A stretch of DNA of 64,000 bases from Chitiniphilus shinanonensis DSM 23277 (GCF_000374805.1 NZ_KB895336.1:62001-126000); one strand, 5' to 3'. Positions 45,622-54,483 are shown, numbered from the stretch's first letter. Numbers and translations are program-made. The notes: generated by a model from the letters alone, not told the origin.

Positions 45622-46644
45622 TCAGAATTCCAGCACCACCCGGCCGAGCAGTTCACCCTTTTCCATCTTGGCGAAAACATCGTTGATATCCGCCAATTTG
45701 GCGCGGGTGTAGTGCGCCTTGACCTTGCCGGCCGCGGCGAAGTCCAGCGCCTCCTGCAAGTCCTGGCGGGTGCCGACGATGGAGCCGCGGATGGTCTTGC
45801 GACTGAGCACCACGTCGAAGATCGGGGTCTTGAAATCACCCGGCGGCAGGCCGACCAGCGACATGGTGCCACCGCGGCGCAGCAGCGCGATGCCCTGGTC
45901 GAAGGCGGCCGGCGACACGGCGGTGACCAGCACCCCGTGTACCCCGCCCACATCGCGCTGTACTTCGGCGGCGACATCGCCCTTGGTGTAGTCGTAGGCG
46001 CGATCGGCGCCCAGTTCGCGGGCGAGGGCCAGCTTGTCGTCGCCGCGATCGACCGCGATCACGTTGAAGCCCATGGCCTTGGCGTACTGCACCGCGACGT
46101 GGCCCAGACCACCGACGCCCGAGATCGCCACCCACTGGCCGGGACGCGCGTCGGTTTCCTTCAATCCCTTGTAGGTGGTCACGCCGGCGCAAAGGATGGG
46201 CGCGGCGTCGAACGGATCGAGCCCCGGCGGAATGATGCCGACGTAGTCGGCCGCCGCCAGGCTGTACTGCGAGAAACCGCCGTTCACCGAGTAGCCGGTG
46301 TTGTGCTGTTCGACGCATAGTGTCTCCCAGCCGGTGGTGCAGTAGGTGCAGTGGCCGCAGGCGTCGTGCAGCCACGGTACGCCGACACGGTCGCCGACCT
46401 TGAGCCGGGTGACGCCGGGCCCGACCTTGACCACTTCGCCGACCGCTTCGTGGCCGGGAATGAACGGAGGGGAGGGCTTCACCGGCCAGTCGCCGTGCGC
46501 GGCATGCAGGTCGGTATGGCAGACACCACAGGCGATGTTCCGGATCAGCACCTGGCCGGGGCCGGGATCGGGAATATCGACCTGGGTGACATCGAGCGGC
46601 TTGGCGAAATCGCGGACAACGGCCGCTTGGGATGGCGTGGACAT
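45622..46644 (-). CDS. adhP: Zinc-dependent alcohol dehydrogenase, AdhP type
   Basis: This 340-residue medium-chain dehydrogenase oxidises primary alcohols with NAD. Catalytic zinc ligands are in [15 protein letters not shown] and GHEAVGEVV. The structural zinc loop is [17 protein letters not shown]. The cofactor loop is [19 protein letters not shown] start at MSTPSQ (46644), preceded by the excellent ribosome site AAGGAGGTG seven bases upstream. The 129-base gap upstream presumably contains its promoter, and the gene looks monocistronic. Confidence 0.95.
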   Translation of the reverse strand: MSTPSQAAVVRDFAKPLDVTQVDIPDPGPGQVLIRNIACGVCHTDLHAAHGDWPVKPSPPFIPGHEAVGEVVKVGPGVTRLKVGDRVGVPWLHDACGHCTYCTTGWETLCVEQHNTGYSVNGGFSQYSLAAADYVGIIPPGLDPFDAAPILCAGVTTYKGLKETDARPGQWVAISGVGGLGHVAVQYAKAMGFNVIAVDRGDDKLALARELGADRAYDYTKGDVAAEVQRDVGGVHGVLVTAVSPAAFDQGIALLRRGGTMSLVGLPPGDFKTPIFDVVLSRKTIRGSIVGTRQDLQEALDFAAAGKVKAHYTRAKLADINDVFAKMEKGELLGRVVLEF

Positions 46645-46773
46645 TGAGGGCACCTCCTTGTGGGACCGGGGCCGCTGCCATGCCACATGGCGAGGCGGCC
46701 CAAAAGACACGCGCTCCGGTCTTTGTGGGGCCAGAACGCGTTGGTTCTCACAGTCTAGGAGCTGCTGCGTTTT

Positions 46774-47697
46774 TTACCCGGTGGATTTCGCGTGCTGGGC
46801 AAGTAGTGACAAAGCGCTGGGGTAGGCCAGCCGCAGGCGCAGTTCCCGCTTGGCGCGACGATTGTCGAGGCGGCGCGATTCGTCCAGGTAGGACACCATG
46901 GCCGGCGTCAGGCGCGTGCGGGCCTCGGCGCGGCCGACGCGCGGCGGACGCGGCAGCGCGTGCGCGTCGGCGACGAGGTCGAACCAGTCGCCCATCTTCA
47001 GCGGCAGGTCGTCGTTGATGTGATAGCTGCGCAGCGGCTGGCCGCGGAACAGCGCGGCGCAGACGGCGCGCGCCAGATCGTCGGCGTGGATGTGGTTGCT
47101 GTAGCTGTCGTCGTCGCGCTCGATGCAGACGTCGCCGCGCTCGACGCGCGCCAGCGGCAGGCGCTCGGCGGCGTAGATGCCCGGCACCCGCAGCAGCGCC
47201 AGTCCGACGCGCTGGCGCCGCGCCCAGGCGCGCAGGGTGCGCTCGGCGTCGAGGCGGCGCCGGGCGCGGTCGCTGGCGGGCTGGGGCGGGCGGGTCTCGG
47301 CGACCCAGGCGCCGGCGCAATCGCCATAGATCCCGCTGGTCCCGAGGTAGACGGCCAGCCTGGGGCGCTGTGCTAAACTCGGGCGCTTCGCGCGATGCGC
47401 CAGCGCCGCCACCAGGCGACGACTGCGCGGGTCGCGCTGCCCCGAAGCGGGCGGCGGCGCGCCGTGGATCACCAGATCCGCCAGGCCACCCAGCCGCCGC
47501 AGCGTCGTCGGGTGATCGAGGTCGGCGCAGACCGGCACGACGCCCAGGGCCCGCAGCCGCGCCGCACTCTCCGGCGAGCGCGCGGTGCCCAGGACGCGAA
47601 AACGCCGCGACAGCCAGGGCAGGGCGCGGCTCAGCACATCACCGCAGCCGACGATCAACAGGCGCCGCGGCCATTGGAATCCGGATACTTTCTGCAT
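46774..47697 (-). CDS. NAD-dependent epimerase/dehydratase-like protein (YeeZ type)
   Basis: This 307-residue Rossmann protein has an atypical SDR layout: RRLLIVGCGDVLSRALPWL (nucleotide loop), LAVYLGTSGIYGD, and LLRVPGIYAAERLPLARV. A substrate-side segment SYSNHIHADDLARAVCAAL and a C-terminal KMGDWFDLVADAHALPRPPR follow. Extended-SDR homologues such as E. coli YeeZ have no assigned reaction. The usual YxxxK catalytic pair is not obvious (only GIYGD is present). The start MQKVSGF (47697) is divergent from the ferredoxin reductase gene, 18 bases apart. Confidence 0.85.
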   Translation of the reverse strand: MQKVSGFQWPRRLLIVGCGDVLSRALPWLSRRFRVLGTARSPESAARLRALGVVPVCADLDHPTTLRRLGGLADLVIHGAPPPASGQRDPRSRRLVAALAHRAKRPSLAQRPRLAVYLGTSGIYGDCAGAWVAETRPPQPASDRARRRLDAERTLRAWARRQRVGLALLRVPGIYAAERLPLARVERGDVCIERDDDSYSNHIHADDLARAVCAALFRGQPLRSYHINDDLPLKMGDWFDLVADAHALPRPPRVGRAEARTRLTPAMVSYLDESRRLDNRRAKRELRLRLAYPSALSLLAQHAKSTG

Positions 47698-47715
47698 CGA
47701 ACCAGTCTTGCGCGA

Positions 47716-48744
47716 ATGACCAAGCAACTTACCATCCAGCCTTCGGGCCAGCAAATCAGCGTCGAAGACGACGAAACCCTTCTCGCCGCCGCCCTGCGCG
47801 CCGGTTTCAACATGCCCTACGGCTGCAAGAACGGCGCCTGCGGCGCCTGCAAGGGGCAGGTGCTGGCGGGCGAGGTGGAGCACGCCGACCATGCCGAGTC
47901 GGCGTTGTCCCACACCGAGATGGAGCGCGGGCTGGCGCTGTTCTGCTGTGCCAGGCCGGTGGGCGACGTGACCATCGAGTGCAAGGAGATCTCGGCCACC
48001 AAGGACATCCGCATCAAGACGCTGCCGTGCCGCGTCGAGAAGATCGACAAGGTGTCGCACGATGTGGCGGTGCTCAAGCTGAAGCTGCCGACCACCGAGC
48101 GGCTGCAGTTCCTGGCCGGGCAGTACATCGACATCCACACCAAGGGCGGCAAGAAGCGCAGTTTCTCCATCGCCAACGCGCCGTATGAGGACGACCACAT
48201 CCAGTTGCACATCCGCCATGTGCCCAACGGCGAGTTCTCCGACTACGTGTGGAACGAGATGAAGGAGAAGGAGATCTTCCGCTTCACCGGGCCGCTGGGG
48301 TCGTTCTTCCTGCGCGAGGACAGCGACAAGCCGATCCTGTTCATCGCCACCGGCACCGGCTTTGCGCCGATCAAGGGCATGTTGCAGTACGCCTTCCAGA
48401 AGGGCATCCAGCGCGAGATGGTGCTGTACTGGGGCGCGCGCACGCTGGCCGACCTGTACATGCCCGAACTGCCCGGCGCCTGGCAGCAGGAGCACCCCAA
48501 CTTCACCTTCATCCCCGTGTTGTCCGAGCCGCGCCCGGAAGACCAGTGGCAGGGCCGTACCGGCTTCCTGCACGAGGCAGTGCTGGAGGACTTCGGCAGC
48601 CTGGCCGGTTATCAGGTCTACGCCTGCGGCGCGCCGGTGATGGTCGAGGCGGCCTACAAGCACTTCGTCGCGCGCAAGCTGCCGCAGGACGAATTCTTCT
48701 CCGACGCCTTCTTCACCACCAAGGATCTGGTGACGAAGGTCTGA
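47716..48744 (+). CDS. 2Fe-2S ferredoxin-FNR reductase (CDP-6-deoxy-3,4-glucoseen reductase-like)
   Basis: This 342-residue protein fuses an N-terminal plant-type [2Fe-2S] domain (ligand loop CKNGACGACKG and the later FCCARP) to an FAD domain (KRSFSIANAP) and an NAD domain (LFIATGTGFAPIKGML, VYACGAPVMVEAAY). It transfers electrons from NADH to an iron-sulfur or oxygenase partner. The fusion is labelled CDP-6-deoxy-delta-3,4-glucoseen reductase (AscD-like) in many genomes, but no deoxysugar genes are nearby, so the partner is unknown. It begins 18 bases from the divergent epimerase-like gene. Confidence 0.92.
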   Translation: MTKQLTIQPSGQQISVEDDETLLAAALRAGFNMPYGCKNGACGACKGQVLAGEVEHADHAESALSHTEMERGLALFCCARPVGDVTIECKEISATKDIRIKTLPCRVEKIDKVSHDVAVLKLKLPTTERLQFLAGQYIDIHTKGGKKRSFSIANAPYEDDHIQLHIRHVPNGEFSDYVWNEMKEKEIFRFTGPLGSFFLREDSDKPILFIATGTGFAPIKGMLQYAFQKGIQREMVLYWGARTLADLYMPELPGAWQQEHPNFTFIPVLSEPRPEDQWQGRTGFLHEAVLEDFGSLAGYQVYACGAPVMVEAAYKHFVARKLPQDEFFSDAFFTTKDLVTKV

Positions 48745-48828
48745 GCACTGCATCATGTCCGCTGCGCGCGGCGGAAGCCGTGCCGACGGGCCGGGCGGCT
48801 CGCTTGCCAACACGACTGATGAGGCAGT

Positions 48829-49524
48829 ATGCGGATCCTGATCGTCGAAGACGACGCGGAAATCGCGGCGAATCTCTATGACTACCTGGCGGCGCGCGGA
48901 CACGAGGTGGACGCGGCCCCCAATGGCCTGGTCGGCCTGCATCTGGCCACTGCGCACGCCTTCGACGCTGTGGTGCTCGACCTGGGCCTGCCCGGCCTGG
49001 ATGGCCTGACCCTGGCGCAGCGGCTGCGCCGCGACGCGCATTCCCCCGTGCCCATCCTGATGCTCACCGCCCGCGACACCCTGGACGACAAGGTGGCCGG
49101 CTTCGATGCCGGTGCCGACGATTACCTGGTCAAGCCGTTCGCCCTCAAGGAGGTGGAGTTGCGCTTGCAGGCGCTGGTGAAGCGGGCGCAGGGCAGGGTG
49201 GTGGATCAGACGCTGCGCGTCGGCGCGCTGGAATACGACGAAGCCGGTGGCGAGATCCGCTGGCAGGGGCGAGAACTGGCGTTGCCGCCCAAGGGCTTGC
49301 GCCTGCTGGTGGCGCTGATGGCGCATCCGGGCCGGCTGTTCTCGCGCGCCGAACTCGAAGCCGAGGTATGGGGGCATGAGCAGGGAAGCAGCGACGCGCT
49401 GCGCACCCAGATCGCCCAGTTGCGGCGCGCGCTGACCCTGCCGGACGGGCGCTGCCCGCTGCTGACCGTGCATGGACGCGGCTACAAGCTGGTGGCGCTG
49501 GAACAGGAGCCCGGCACACGATGA
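48829..49524 (+). CDS. OmpR-family response regulator (PmrA-like)
   Basis: This 231-residue regulator has a receiver (VEDDAE, Asp51 in VVLDLGLPGLDG, DDYLVKPFALKE) and a winged-helix output domain (LALPPKGLRLLVALMAHPG, SDALRTQIAQLRRAL, VHGRGYKLV). Its stop overlaps the kinase start by four bases. Co-location with an EptA-type transferase and a PAP2 phosphatase suggests control of lipid A decoration, like PmrAB or ColRS. CTCAC repeats in front of eptA are a candidate binding site. Confidence 0.93.
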   Translation: MRILIVEDDAEIAANLYDYLAARGHEVDAAPNGLVGLHLATAHAFDAVVLDLGLPGLDGLTLAQRLRRDAHSPVPILMLTARDTLDDKVAGFDAGADDYLVKPFALKEVELRLQALVKRAQGRVVDQTLRVGALEYDEAGGEIRWQGRELALPPKGLRLLVALMAHPGRLFSRAELEAEVWGHEQGSSDALRTQIAQLRRALTLPDGRCPLLTVHGRGYKLVALEQEPGTR

Positions 49525-50792
49525 CGACCTCCGCGACGACTCCGGCCCGTGGCAGCCTGCGCTGGCGCCTGGCCTGGACCTTTACCTTGCTGACCATCCT
49601 GGCGGTGGTGGCGCAGGCGGTGGCGTTGTTCCTGAGCAGCGAGGAACAGGAAGAGGAACTGATCGACGAGGTGGTCAACACCGCGCTCGACGGCGTGACC
49701 GGCAGCCACGGCCGCGAAACCATGCTGCCGCCGCACCTGTCGTTGTTCCACGCCCCCGCCGGGCACCGCCCCCCGGGTCTGCCCGAGGGCATGGAGCGGC
49801 TGGCGCTGGGCAACCATGAGTGGTTCATCCAGGGGATCGAGTATCACGTCGGCGTGCGCGACGACGCGGGTGAGCGCTACTACCTGATGTACGACACCCG
49901 GTTGCACGAAGAGCGGCTGGAGCGGTTGCTGATCGCGCTGGTCATCGGCGTGCTGGTGTTGTCGGCGATGGCGTTGTGGCTGGGCCAGTGGCTGGCCGAC
50001 GCCCAGTTGGGGCAACTGCGGCGGCTGGCGCAGCGGGTGGCCGAGGACGACCCGGCGCCGTTCACCGAGGCGGAGCAGGATGAAGAGGTCGCGCGGCTGG
50101 CGCTGGCGCTCGACGACTACCGCGCGCGCAATACCACGCTGATCGAGCGTGAACGGGAGTTCACCGCCAATGTCAGCCACGAGTTGCGTACGCCGCTGAC
50201 CCGCATCCGCACCAGCGCCGAGCTGCTGGCCGAGCAGGACGGCGCGCGCGAGCGGGCGCAGCGCATCGTGCTGGCGGTCGACGAACTGGAGCGCCGCTTG
50301 CGCGGCCTGCTGTTCCTGGCGCGCGGCACCACGCCGCTGGCGGTGGAGACGGTGGCGCTGTGGCCGCTGGTGGAATCGCTGTTCGAGCAGTATCGCGAGG
50401 CGTGCGCCAGCCAAGGCATTCCGCTGCTCAACCTGGTGCATGCCGACGCGGCGGTGCGCGCCGACCAGGCGGTGCTGTCGCTGGTCCTGGACAATCTGCT
50501 GAGCAACGCGGTGCGCTACGCCGGCACCGGCGAGATCCGCGTCGAGGCCGGCCCTGGCTGGGTGGCGGTACGCGATACCGGCGTGGGCATACCGACCGAT
50601 CAATTGACGCAGGTGTTCGAGCGGCACTACCGGCTCAGCAACCTGCCCGACGGCATGGGGCTGGGGCTGTCCATCGTGCGGCAGTTGATCGAGCGTTGCG
50701 GTTGGCGCTGCGAGGCGAGCAGCGAGCCGGGTGTCGGCACCGAGATCCGGGTGGTGTTCGACACGAACGGAGGGCCATCCCTGCAAGAGTGA
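49521..50792 (+). CDS. Sensor histidine kinase (PmrB/ColS-like)
   Basis: This 423-residue kinase has two transmembrane segments (about 18-38 and 136-157) around a roughly 98-residue periplasmic sensor. The sensor is rich in acidic residues just after the first helix (SSEEQEEELIDEVV), which could be a metal- or polycation-sensing surface. HisKA His220 lies in NVSHELRTPLTRIRT. HATPase motifs are DNLLSNAVRYA, DTGVGIPTD and GMGLGLSIV. It is the partner of the overlapping regulator. eptA follows after 116 bases, enough for an intervening promoter. Confidence 0.93.
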   Translation: MTTSATTPARGSLRWRLAWTFTLLTILAVVAQAVALFLSSEEQEEELIDEVVNTALDGVTGSHGRETMLPPHLSLFHAPAGHRPPGLPEGMERLALGNHEWFIQGIEYHVGVRDDAGERYYLMYDTRLHEERLERLLIALVIGVLVLSAMALWLGQWLADAQLGQLRRLAQRVAEDDPAPFTEAEQDEEVARLALALDDYRARNTTLIEREREFTANVSHELRTPLTRIRTSAELLAEQDGARERAQRIVLAVDELERRLRGLLFLARGTTPLAVETVALWPLVESLFEQYREACASQGIPLLNLVHADAAVRADQAVLSLVLDNLLSNAVRYAGTGEIRVEAGPGWVAVRDTGVGIPTDQLTQVFERHYRLSNLPDGMGLGLSIVRQLIERCGWRCEASSEPGVGTEIRVVFDTNGGPSLQE

Positions 50793-50820
50793 GTGCTGAG
50801 CACTATGAATACCACCGGTG

Positions 50821-50863
50821 CTCACAAAAACCTCACGCGCGCCCGCGGATTTCCTCACGCGCG
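50821..50863 (+). promoter_or_regulatory. Helically phased CTCAC direct repeats upstream of eptA
   Basis: CTCAC occurs at 50821, 50832 and 50854, that is at 11- and 22-base steps on one DNA face. The last two are part of an exact 11-base repeat, CCTCACGCGCG (50831-50841 and 50853-50863). OmpR/PmrA-type regulators bind direct repeats spaced 11 bases apart. The array ends 45 bases before the eptA start, a suitable place for activation by the adjacent regulator. Confidence 0.55.
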
Positions 50864-50908
50864 GGGCGATACGGTGCGAGCTTCGTTTCCCAACCGTGTC
50901 CGCCTGTC

Positions 50909-52549
50909 ATGCTGTCGCTACCCCCCAAGTGGTTCCGTCTGCCTTCGTTGCGCCCCGAATGGATCACGCTGGTGGCCATCGGCTTTCTGCTGCTGTTCTG
51001 CAATGGGCCGTTCTGGTCCCGCCTGTTGGCGGTGCAGCCGCTTACCTCGGCGAACTGGCTGAGTTTCGTCGCCGCCTTCGCGCTGCTGCTGGCGCTGTTG
51101 AACCTGATCCTGACGCTGCTGGCCTGGCCTTATGTGCTGCGGCCGTTCCTCACCTTCCTGCTGCTGGCCACGTCGCTCGTCGCCTATTTCATGAACCAGT
51201 ACGGCGTGATGATCGATGCGGGCATGGTGCGCAACGCGGTGGAGACCGATCCGGCCGAGGTGCGCGATCTGCTGACGATGAAACTGTTCGCCTATCTGCT
51301 GCTGCTCGGCGTGCTGCCGAGCTGGTTGTTGTGGCGTACGCCGATCCGCTGGCGCAGCACGGGGCGCGAGGCGCTGGTCAAGCTGATGGTGGTTGCCGTG
51401 TCGCTGCTGGCGATCCTGTGCATCGCCCTGAGCTACTACCAGACCTTTGCCTCGGTCGCGCGCAACCATCGTGACCTGCGCTTCCTGCTGACGCCGACCA
51501 ACTACATCCAGGCGACCAACAGCTACCTGAAACAGCGGCTCCGCTCGGAACGCACCTTTACCCCCATCGGTACCGACGCCAAGCTGGGCGCCGCCTGGGC
51601 CAAGCGGCCGCGCAAGTCGCTGACGGTGATCGTGGTGGGCGAGACGGCGCGTGCCGACCATTTTTCGCTCAATGGCTACGGCCGCAATACCAACCCGCTC
51701 CTGGCCAAGCAGCAGGGATTGATCAATTTCGGCAACGTCTGGTCGTGCGGGACCGAGACTGCGGTGTCGCTGCCGTGCATGTTCTCCGATCTGGGGCGAT
51801 CCAATTTCGATCGGGAAAAGGCCGAAGGGCGCGGCAACCTGCTTGATGTGCTGCAACAGGCGGGGCTGGCGGTGCAATGGCGCGACAACCAATCCGGCTG
51901 CAAGGGCGTCTGCGCGCGGGTACCGAATGAAGACGTGCGCGACAGCAAGATCCCCAGCGCCTGCCCCAAGGCCGGCGAATGCCTGGATGAGGTGCTGCTG
52001 GCAGGGCTGGGTGCGCGCCTCGACGCGCTGGACCGCGATACGGTGCTGGTGCTGCACATGATGGGCAGTCACGGCCCGGCGTATTACAGCCGTTCGCCCG
52101 ATGCGTTCAAGGCATTCCGGCCCGAGTGCCGCACCAGCCAGCTCGACCGCTGTTCGCGGGAGCAGATCGTCAATAGCTTCGACAACTCGCTGCGCTACAC
52201 CGACTACGTGCTGTCCAGCCTGATCGACCTGCTGCGCAGCAAGGCGGATCGGGTGGACGGGGCGATGATCTATTTGTCCGACCACGGCGAATCGCTGGGG
52301 GAAAACAATCTGTACCTGCACGGTACGCCGTACCTGTTCGCGCCCGACGGCCAGAAGCACGTGCCGGCAGTGATGTGGTTCTCCGACGGCTACCAGCGTG
52401 ACTTCGGCGTGAACCGATCCTGCCTGGTCGCCCGCAGCGGACAGGCCTATTCCCAGGACAACCTGTTCCACTCGGTGCTCGGCCTGCTCGATGTGCAGAC
52501 CAAGGCCTATAACCGCCAGCTCGACCTGTTCGCCCCATGCCGTACCTGA
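50909..52549 (+). CDS. eptA: Phosphoethanolamine-lipid A transferase, EptA/Mcr family
   Basis: This 546-residue protein has five N-terminal transmembrane helices (about residues 18-32, 48-73, 78-96, 124-143, 158-177) and a periplasmic sulfatase-fold domain. Zinc or nucleophile residues are visible: Glu245 in VVGETARADHFSLNGYG, the nucleophile Thr282 in CGTETAVSLPCMFSDLGR, and SDHGESLGENNLYLHG. Six or more periplasmic cysteines fit the family disulfides. It transfers phosphoethanolamine to lipid A and lowers susceptibility to cationic peptides in family members. The start MLSLPPKWF (50909) precedes the first helix. The PAP2 gene overlaps its end by 13 bases. Confidence 0.95.
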   Translation: MLSLPPKWFRLPSLRPEWITLVAIGFLLLFCNGPFWSRLLAVQPLTSANWLSFVAAFALLLALLNLILTLLAWPYVLRPFLTFLLLATSLVAYFMNQYGVMIDAGMVRNAVETDPAEVRDLLTMKLFAYLLLLGVLPSWLLWRTPIRWRSTGREALVKLMVVAVSLLAILCIALSYYQTFASVARNHRDLRFLLTPTNYIQATNSYLKQRLRSERTFTPIGTDAKLGAAWAKRPRKSLTVIVVGETARADHFSLNGYGRNTNPLLAKQQGLINFGNVWSCGTETAVSLPCMFSDLGRSNFDREKAEGRGNLLDVLQQAGLAVQWRDNQSGCKGVCARVPNEDVRDSKIPSACPKAGECLDEVLLAGLGARLDALDRDTVLVLHMMGSHGPAYYSRSPDAFKAFRPECRTSQLDRCSREQIVNSFDNSLRYTDYVLSSLIDLLRSKADRVDGAMIYLSDHGESLGENNLYLHGTPYLFAPDGQKHVPAVMWFSDGYQRDFGVNRSCLVARSGQAYSQDNLFHSVLGLLDVQTKAYNRQLDLFAPCRT

Positions 52550-53283
52550 TCGCCCGTGCCGTGGGCTGGGCAGGACAAGGCTGGCGCCTCAACGCATCGC
52601 GTAGCGCTCGATTCTGGCTGCTGCACCTGGGGTTGCCGCTGCTGATCGGCCTGTGGTTGTGGCTGGGCTACCCGGGCACCGGCCTGGATGACCTGATCGT
52701 CGGCCATTACTTCGACCCGGTGACCCGGCACTTTCCGCTGCAGAATGCCCCGCTGCTCGCCAACGGCCTGCACAGCGGCACCAAGATGCTGTGCATCCTG
52801 GTCGGCGTGGTCATGCTCGGGCTGTGGCTGATGTCCTTCGTGGATACGCGGTTGCGCGGACATCGGCGTCGCGCCGGCTGGATCTTCCTGGGCATGTTGC
52901 TGTCGAGCACCGCGGTCAGCTTGCTCAAGGCGCACAGCATTCACCACTGCCCCTGGGATGTAGTCGACTACGGCGGCTATGCGCCGCACCTGGCGCTGTT
53001 CGAGGTGTTGCCGCCAGGGATATCCCCCGGACGCTGCTTTCCGGCGGGGCACGCATCGGGCGGTTTCGCCTTGATGGCGTTCTATTTCGGTCTGCGGGAC
53101 AGCAGCCCGCGGCGGGCGCGCCTGGCCCTGTGGCTGGGTCTGGGCGTGGGGTGGGCGATGGGCTGGTTCCAGACCATGCGCGGTGCGCATTTCCCTTCGC
53201 ATACCCTCTGGGCGGCGTGGGTGGTTTGGCTGGTGTTGCTCGGACTGTATTGCTTCTTTCCGCCCACGGTCGGAAAGGCTTGA
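52537..53283 (+). CDS. PAP2-family membrane phosphatase (lipid-phosphate phosphatase-like)
   Basis: This 248-residue protein has about five to six membrane helices. Phosphatase motifs are variants of the classical ones: KAHSIHHCPWDVV (motif 1, with CPW in place of RP), CFPAGHASGGFAL (motif 2, PAGH) and MRGAHFPSHTLWAAW (motif 3). This pattern is seen in lipid A phosphatase-like PAP2 proteins, from memory. The 13-base overlap with eptA indicates co-translation, so it may remove a lipid A phosphate or recycle a lipid by-product in the same remodelling step. Confidence 0.88.
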   Translation: MPYLIARAVGWAGQGWRLNASRSARFWLLHLGLPLLIGLWLWLGYPGTGLDDLIVGHYFDPVTRHFPLQNAPLLANGLHSGTKMLCILVGVVMLGLWLMSFVDTRLRGHRRRAGWIFLGMLLSSTAVSLLKAHSIHHCPWDVVDYGGYAPHLALFEVLPPGISPGRCFPAGHASGGFALMAFYFGLRDSSPRRARLALWLGLGVGWAMGWFQTMRGAHFPSHTLWAAWVVWLVLLGLYCFFPPTVGKA

Positions 53284-53293
53284 TACGCAGAAT

Positions 53294-53309
53294 ATTATTA
53301 ATTAATAAT
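53294..53309. repeat. 16-bp perfect AT-only palindrome
   Basis: ATTATTAATTAATAAT is fully self-complementary and lies 11 bases after the PAP2 stop in otherwise GC-rich DNA. It is too weak for a transcription terminator. It could be a protein-binding or DNA-unwinding site. A real terminator follows at 53347-53374. Confidence 0.6.
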
Positions 53310-53346
53310 TGTTCTGTGTGGCGTATGCTGCACTCCTTTCGATTGG

Positions 53347-53374
53347 GCCCCGTTATCCATACGGGGCTTTTTTT
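53347..53374 (+). terminator. Rho-independent terminator after the eptA-PAP2 unit
   Basis: GCCCCG (53347-53352) and CGGGGC (53362-53367) form the stem around nine bases, followed by seven T. It separates the envelope block from the sugar-kinase promoter. Confidence 0.88.
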
Positions 53375-53388
53375 GTTGAGCTATCGCA

Positions 53389-53438
53389 TTGACACGGGTA
53401 TGCGCTGCTCACTAGATTGGCATCCTGGTCTGATCCAG
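53389..53438 (+). promoter_or_regulatory. Promoter and candidate GntR operator of the sugar-kinase operon
   Basis: TTGACA (53389-53394), an 18-base spacer and TAGATT (53413-53418) form a good sigma-70 promoter. At the expected start of transcription lies CTGGTCTGATCCAG (53425-53438), whose arms CTGG and CCAG are symmetric. Its TGGTCT core resembles DasR/NagR-type GntR operators (TGGTCTAGACCA class). A GntR/UTRA regulator is the second gene of the operon, so autoregulation is plausible. About 140 bases of leader follow before the kinase ATG. Confidence 0.6.
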
Positions 53439-53576
53439 CAATGGATTCGACAACGAGGAACGCCGCGCCATGCAACGCCTTCGCTGCATCCGCCGTCGGC
53501 AAGTGGTATGAAAATCCAATTCGAGTGGTCTCATCGCGATGAGGAGCCACCCTGCTATGAACAAAGGAAGTCTGGC

Positions 53577-54458
53577 ATGAGCAAGATCCAATATCTGATC
53601 GGCGTGGATGGTGGCGGTACCGGGACGCGCATTTGCATCGCGGGGCTGGATGGCAAGGAACTGGTACGTGCCGAAGGCGGCCCCTCGGCGCTGGGGCAGG
53701 GCATCGACAAGGCCTGGACCAACATCACGCTGACCATCCGTGCCGGCTTCGAGAAGCTGGGCATCGACAAGCCCGATTTCGGCGCGTGCATCGCCGGCTT
53801 CGGCCTCTCGGGGGTCACGGTCAAGGCGTGGGCCCAGGAATTCGAGAACAAGAACCCCGGCTTCGCCACCATCGTGGTGGAGACCGATGGTTTCTCCACG
53901 CTGCTCGGCGCGCACGACGGCGCACACGGCGGCATCATCGCCATCGGTACGGGCTCGATCGGCGAAGCCTGGCTCGCCGACGGCCAGCGCCTGGAAGTGG
54001 GCGGCTGGGGCTTTCCGACCTCGGACGAGGGCTCAGGCGCCTACCTGGGCCTGAAGGCAATCAACCTGGTACAGCGCGTGGTCGACGGACGTGTGCCTGA
54101 AACCGATTTCACCCGCAAGCTGACGTCGGTTACCGGCAACACCCGGGAAACCGTCTTCGAATGGATGGCCACCATGCGCCAGGGCGAGTGCGCCTCGCTG
54201 TCGCCCATCGTGGTGGAATTCGGTGAAACCGATCCGCTGGCGCGGCAGTTCCTGCTCGATGCCGGTCGTGAAGTGGAAATCATCGGCCAGGCGCTGCGCC
54301 GCACCGAGCCGTCGCTGCCGCTCGCCATCTGCGGCGGCGGTCTGTCGCAGGCCCTGCGTCCGTACATTCCCGCCTCGTTCCTCGACACCACCAAGCTGCC
54401 GCAGAAGGATTCCTGCGCCGGCGCCCTGATCCTGGCGCATCGCGCCCTCACCCCCTGA
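53577..54458 (+). CDS. BadF/BadG-type sugar kinase, probably N-acetylglucosamine or glucosamine kinase
   Basis: This 293-residue ASKHA-fold kinase has the phosphate-1 loop IGVDGGGTGTRICIAG at its N-terminus, IAIGTGSIGEAW, a GGWGFPTSDEGSGAYLGLKA block and a C-terminal AICGGGLSQALRPY (adenosine motif). Bacterial proteins of this type (GspK, NagK-like) phosphorylate amino sugars released from chitin. The neighbouring ABC importer and deacetylase fit that role. AAGGAAG stands eight bases before ATG 53577. An in-frame ATG at 53508 is an alternative with no better ribosome site. The GntR gene follows after 25 bases. Confidence 0.85.
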   Translation: MSKIQYLIGVDGGGTGTRICIAGLDGKELVRAEGGPSALGQGIDKAWTNITLTIRAGFEKLGIDKPDFGACIAGFGLSGVTVKAWAQEFENKNPGFATIVVETDGFSTLLGAHDGAHGGIIAIGTGSIGEAWLADGQRLEVGGWGFPTSDEGSGAYLGLKAINLVQRVVDGRVPETDFTRKLTSVTGNTRETVFEWMATMRQGECASLSPIVVEFGETDPLARQFLLDAGREVEIIGQALRRTEPSLPLAICGGGLSQALRPYIPASFLDTTKLPQKDSCAGALILAHRALTP

Positions 54459-54483
54459 TCCACCCCACGCTCGGAGTGTAGCC

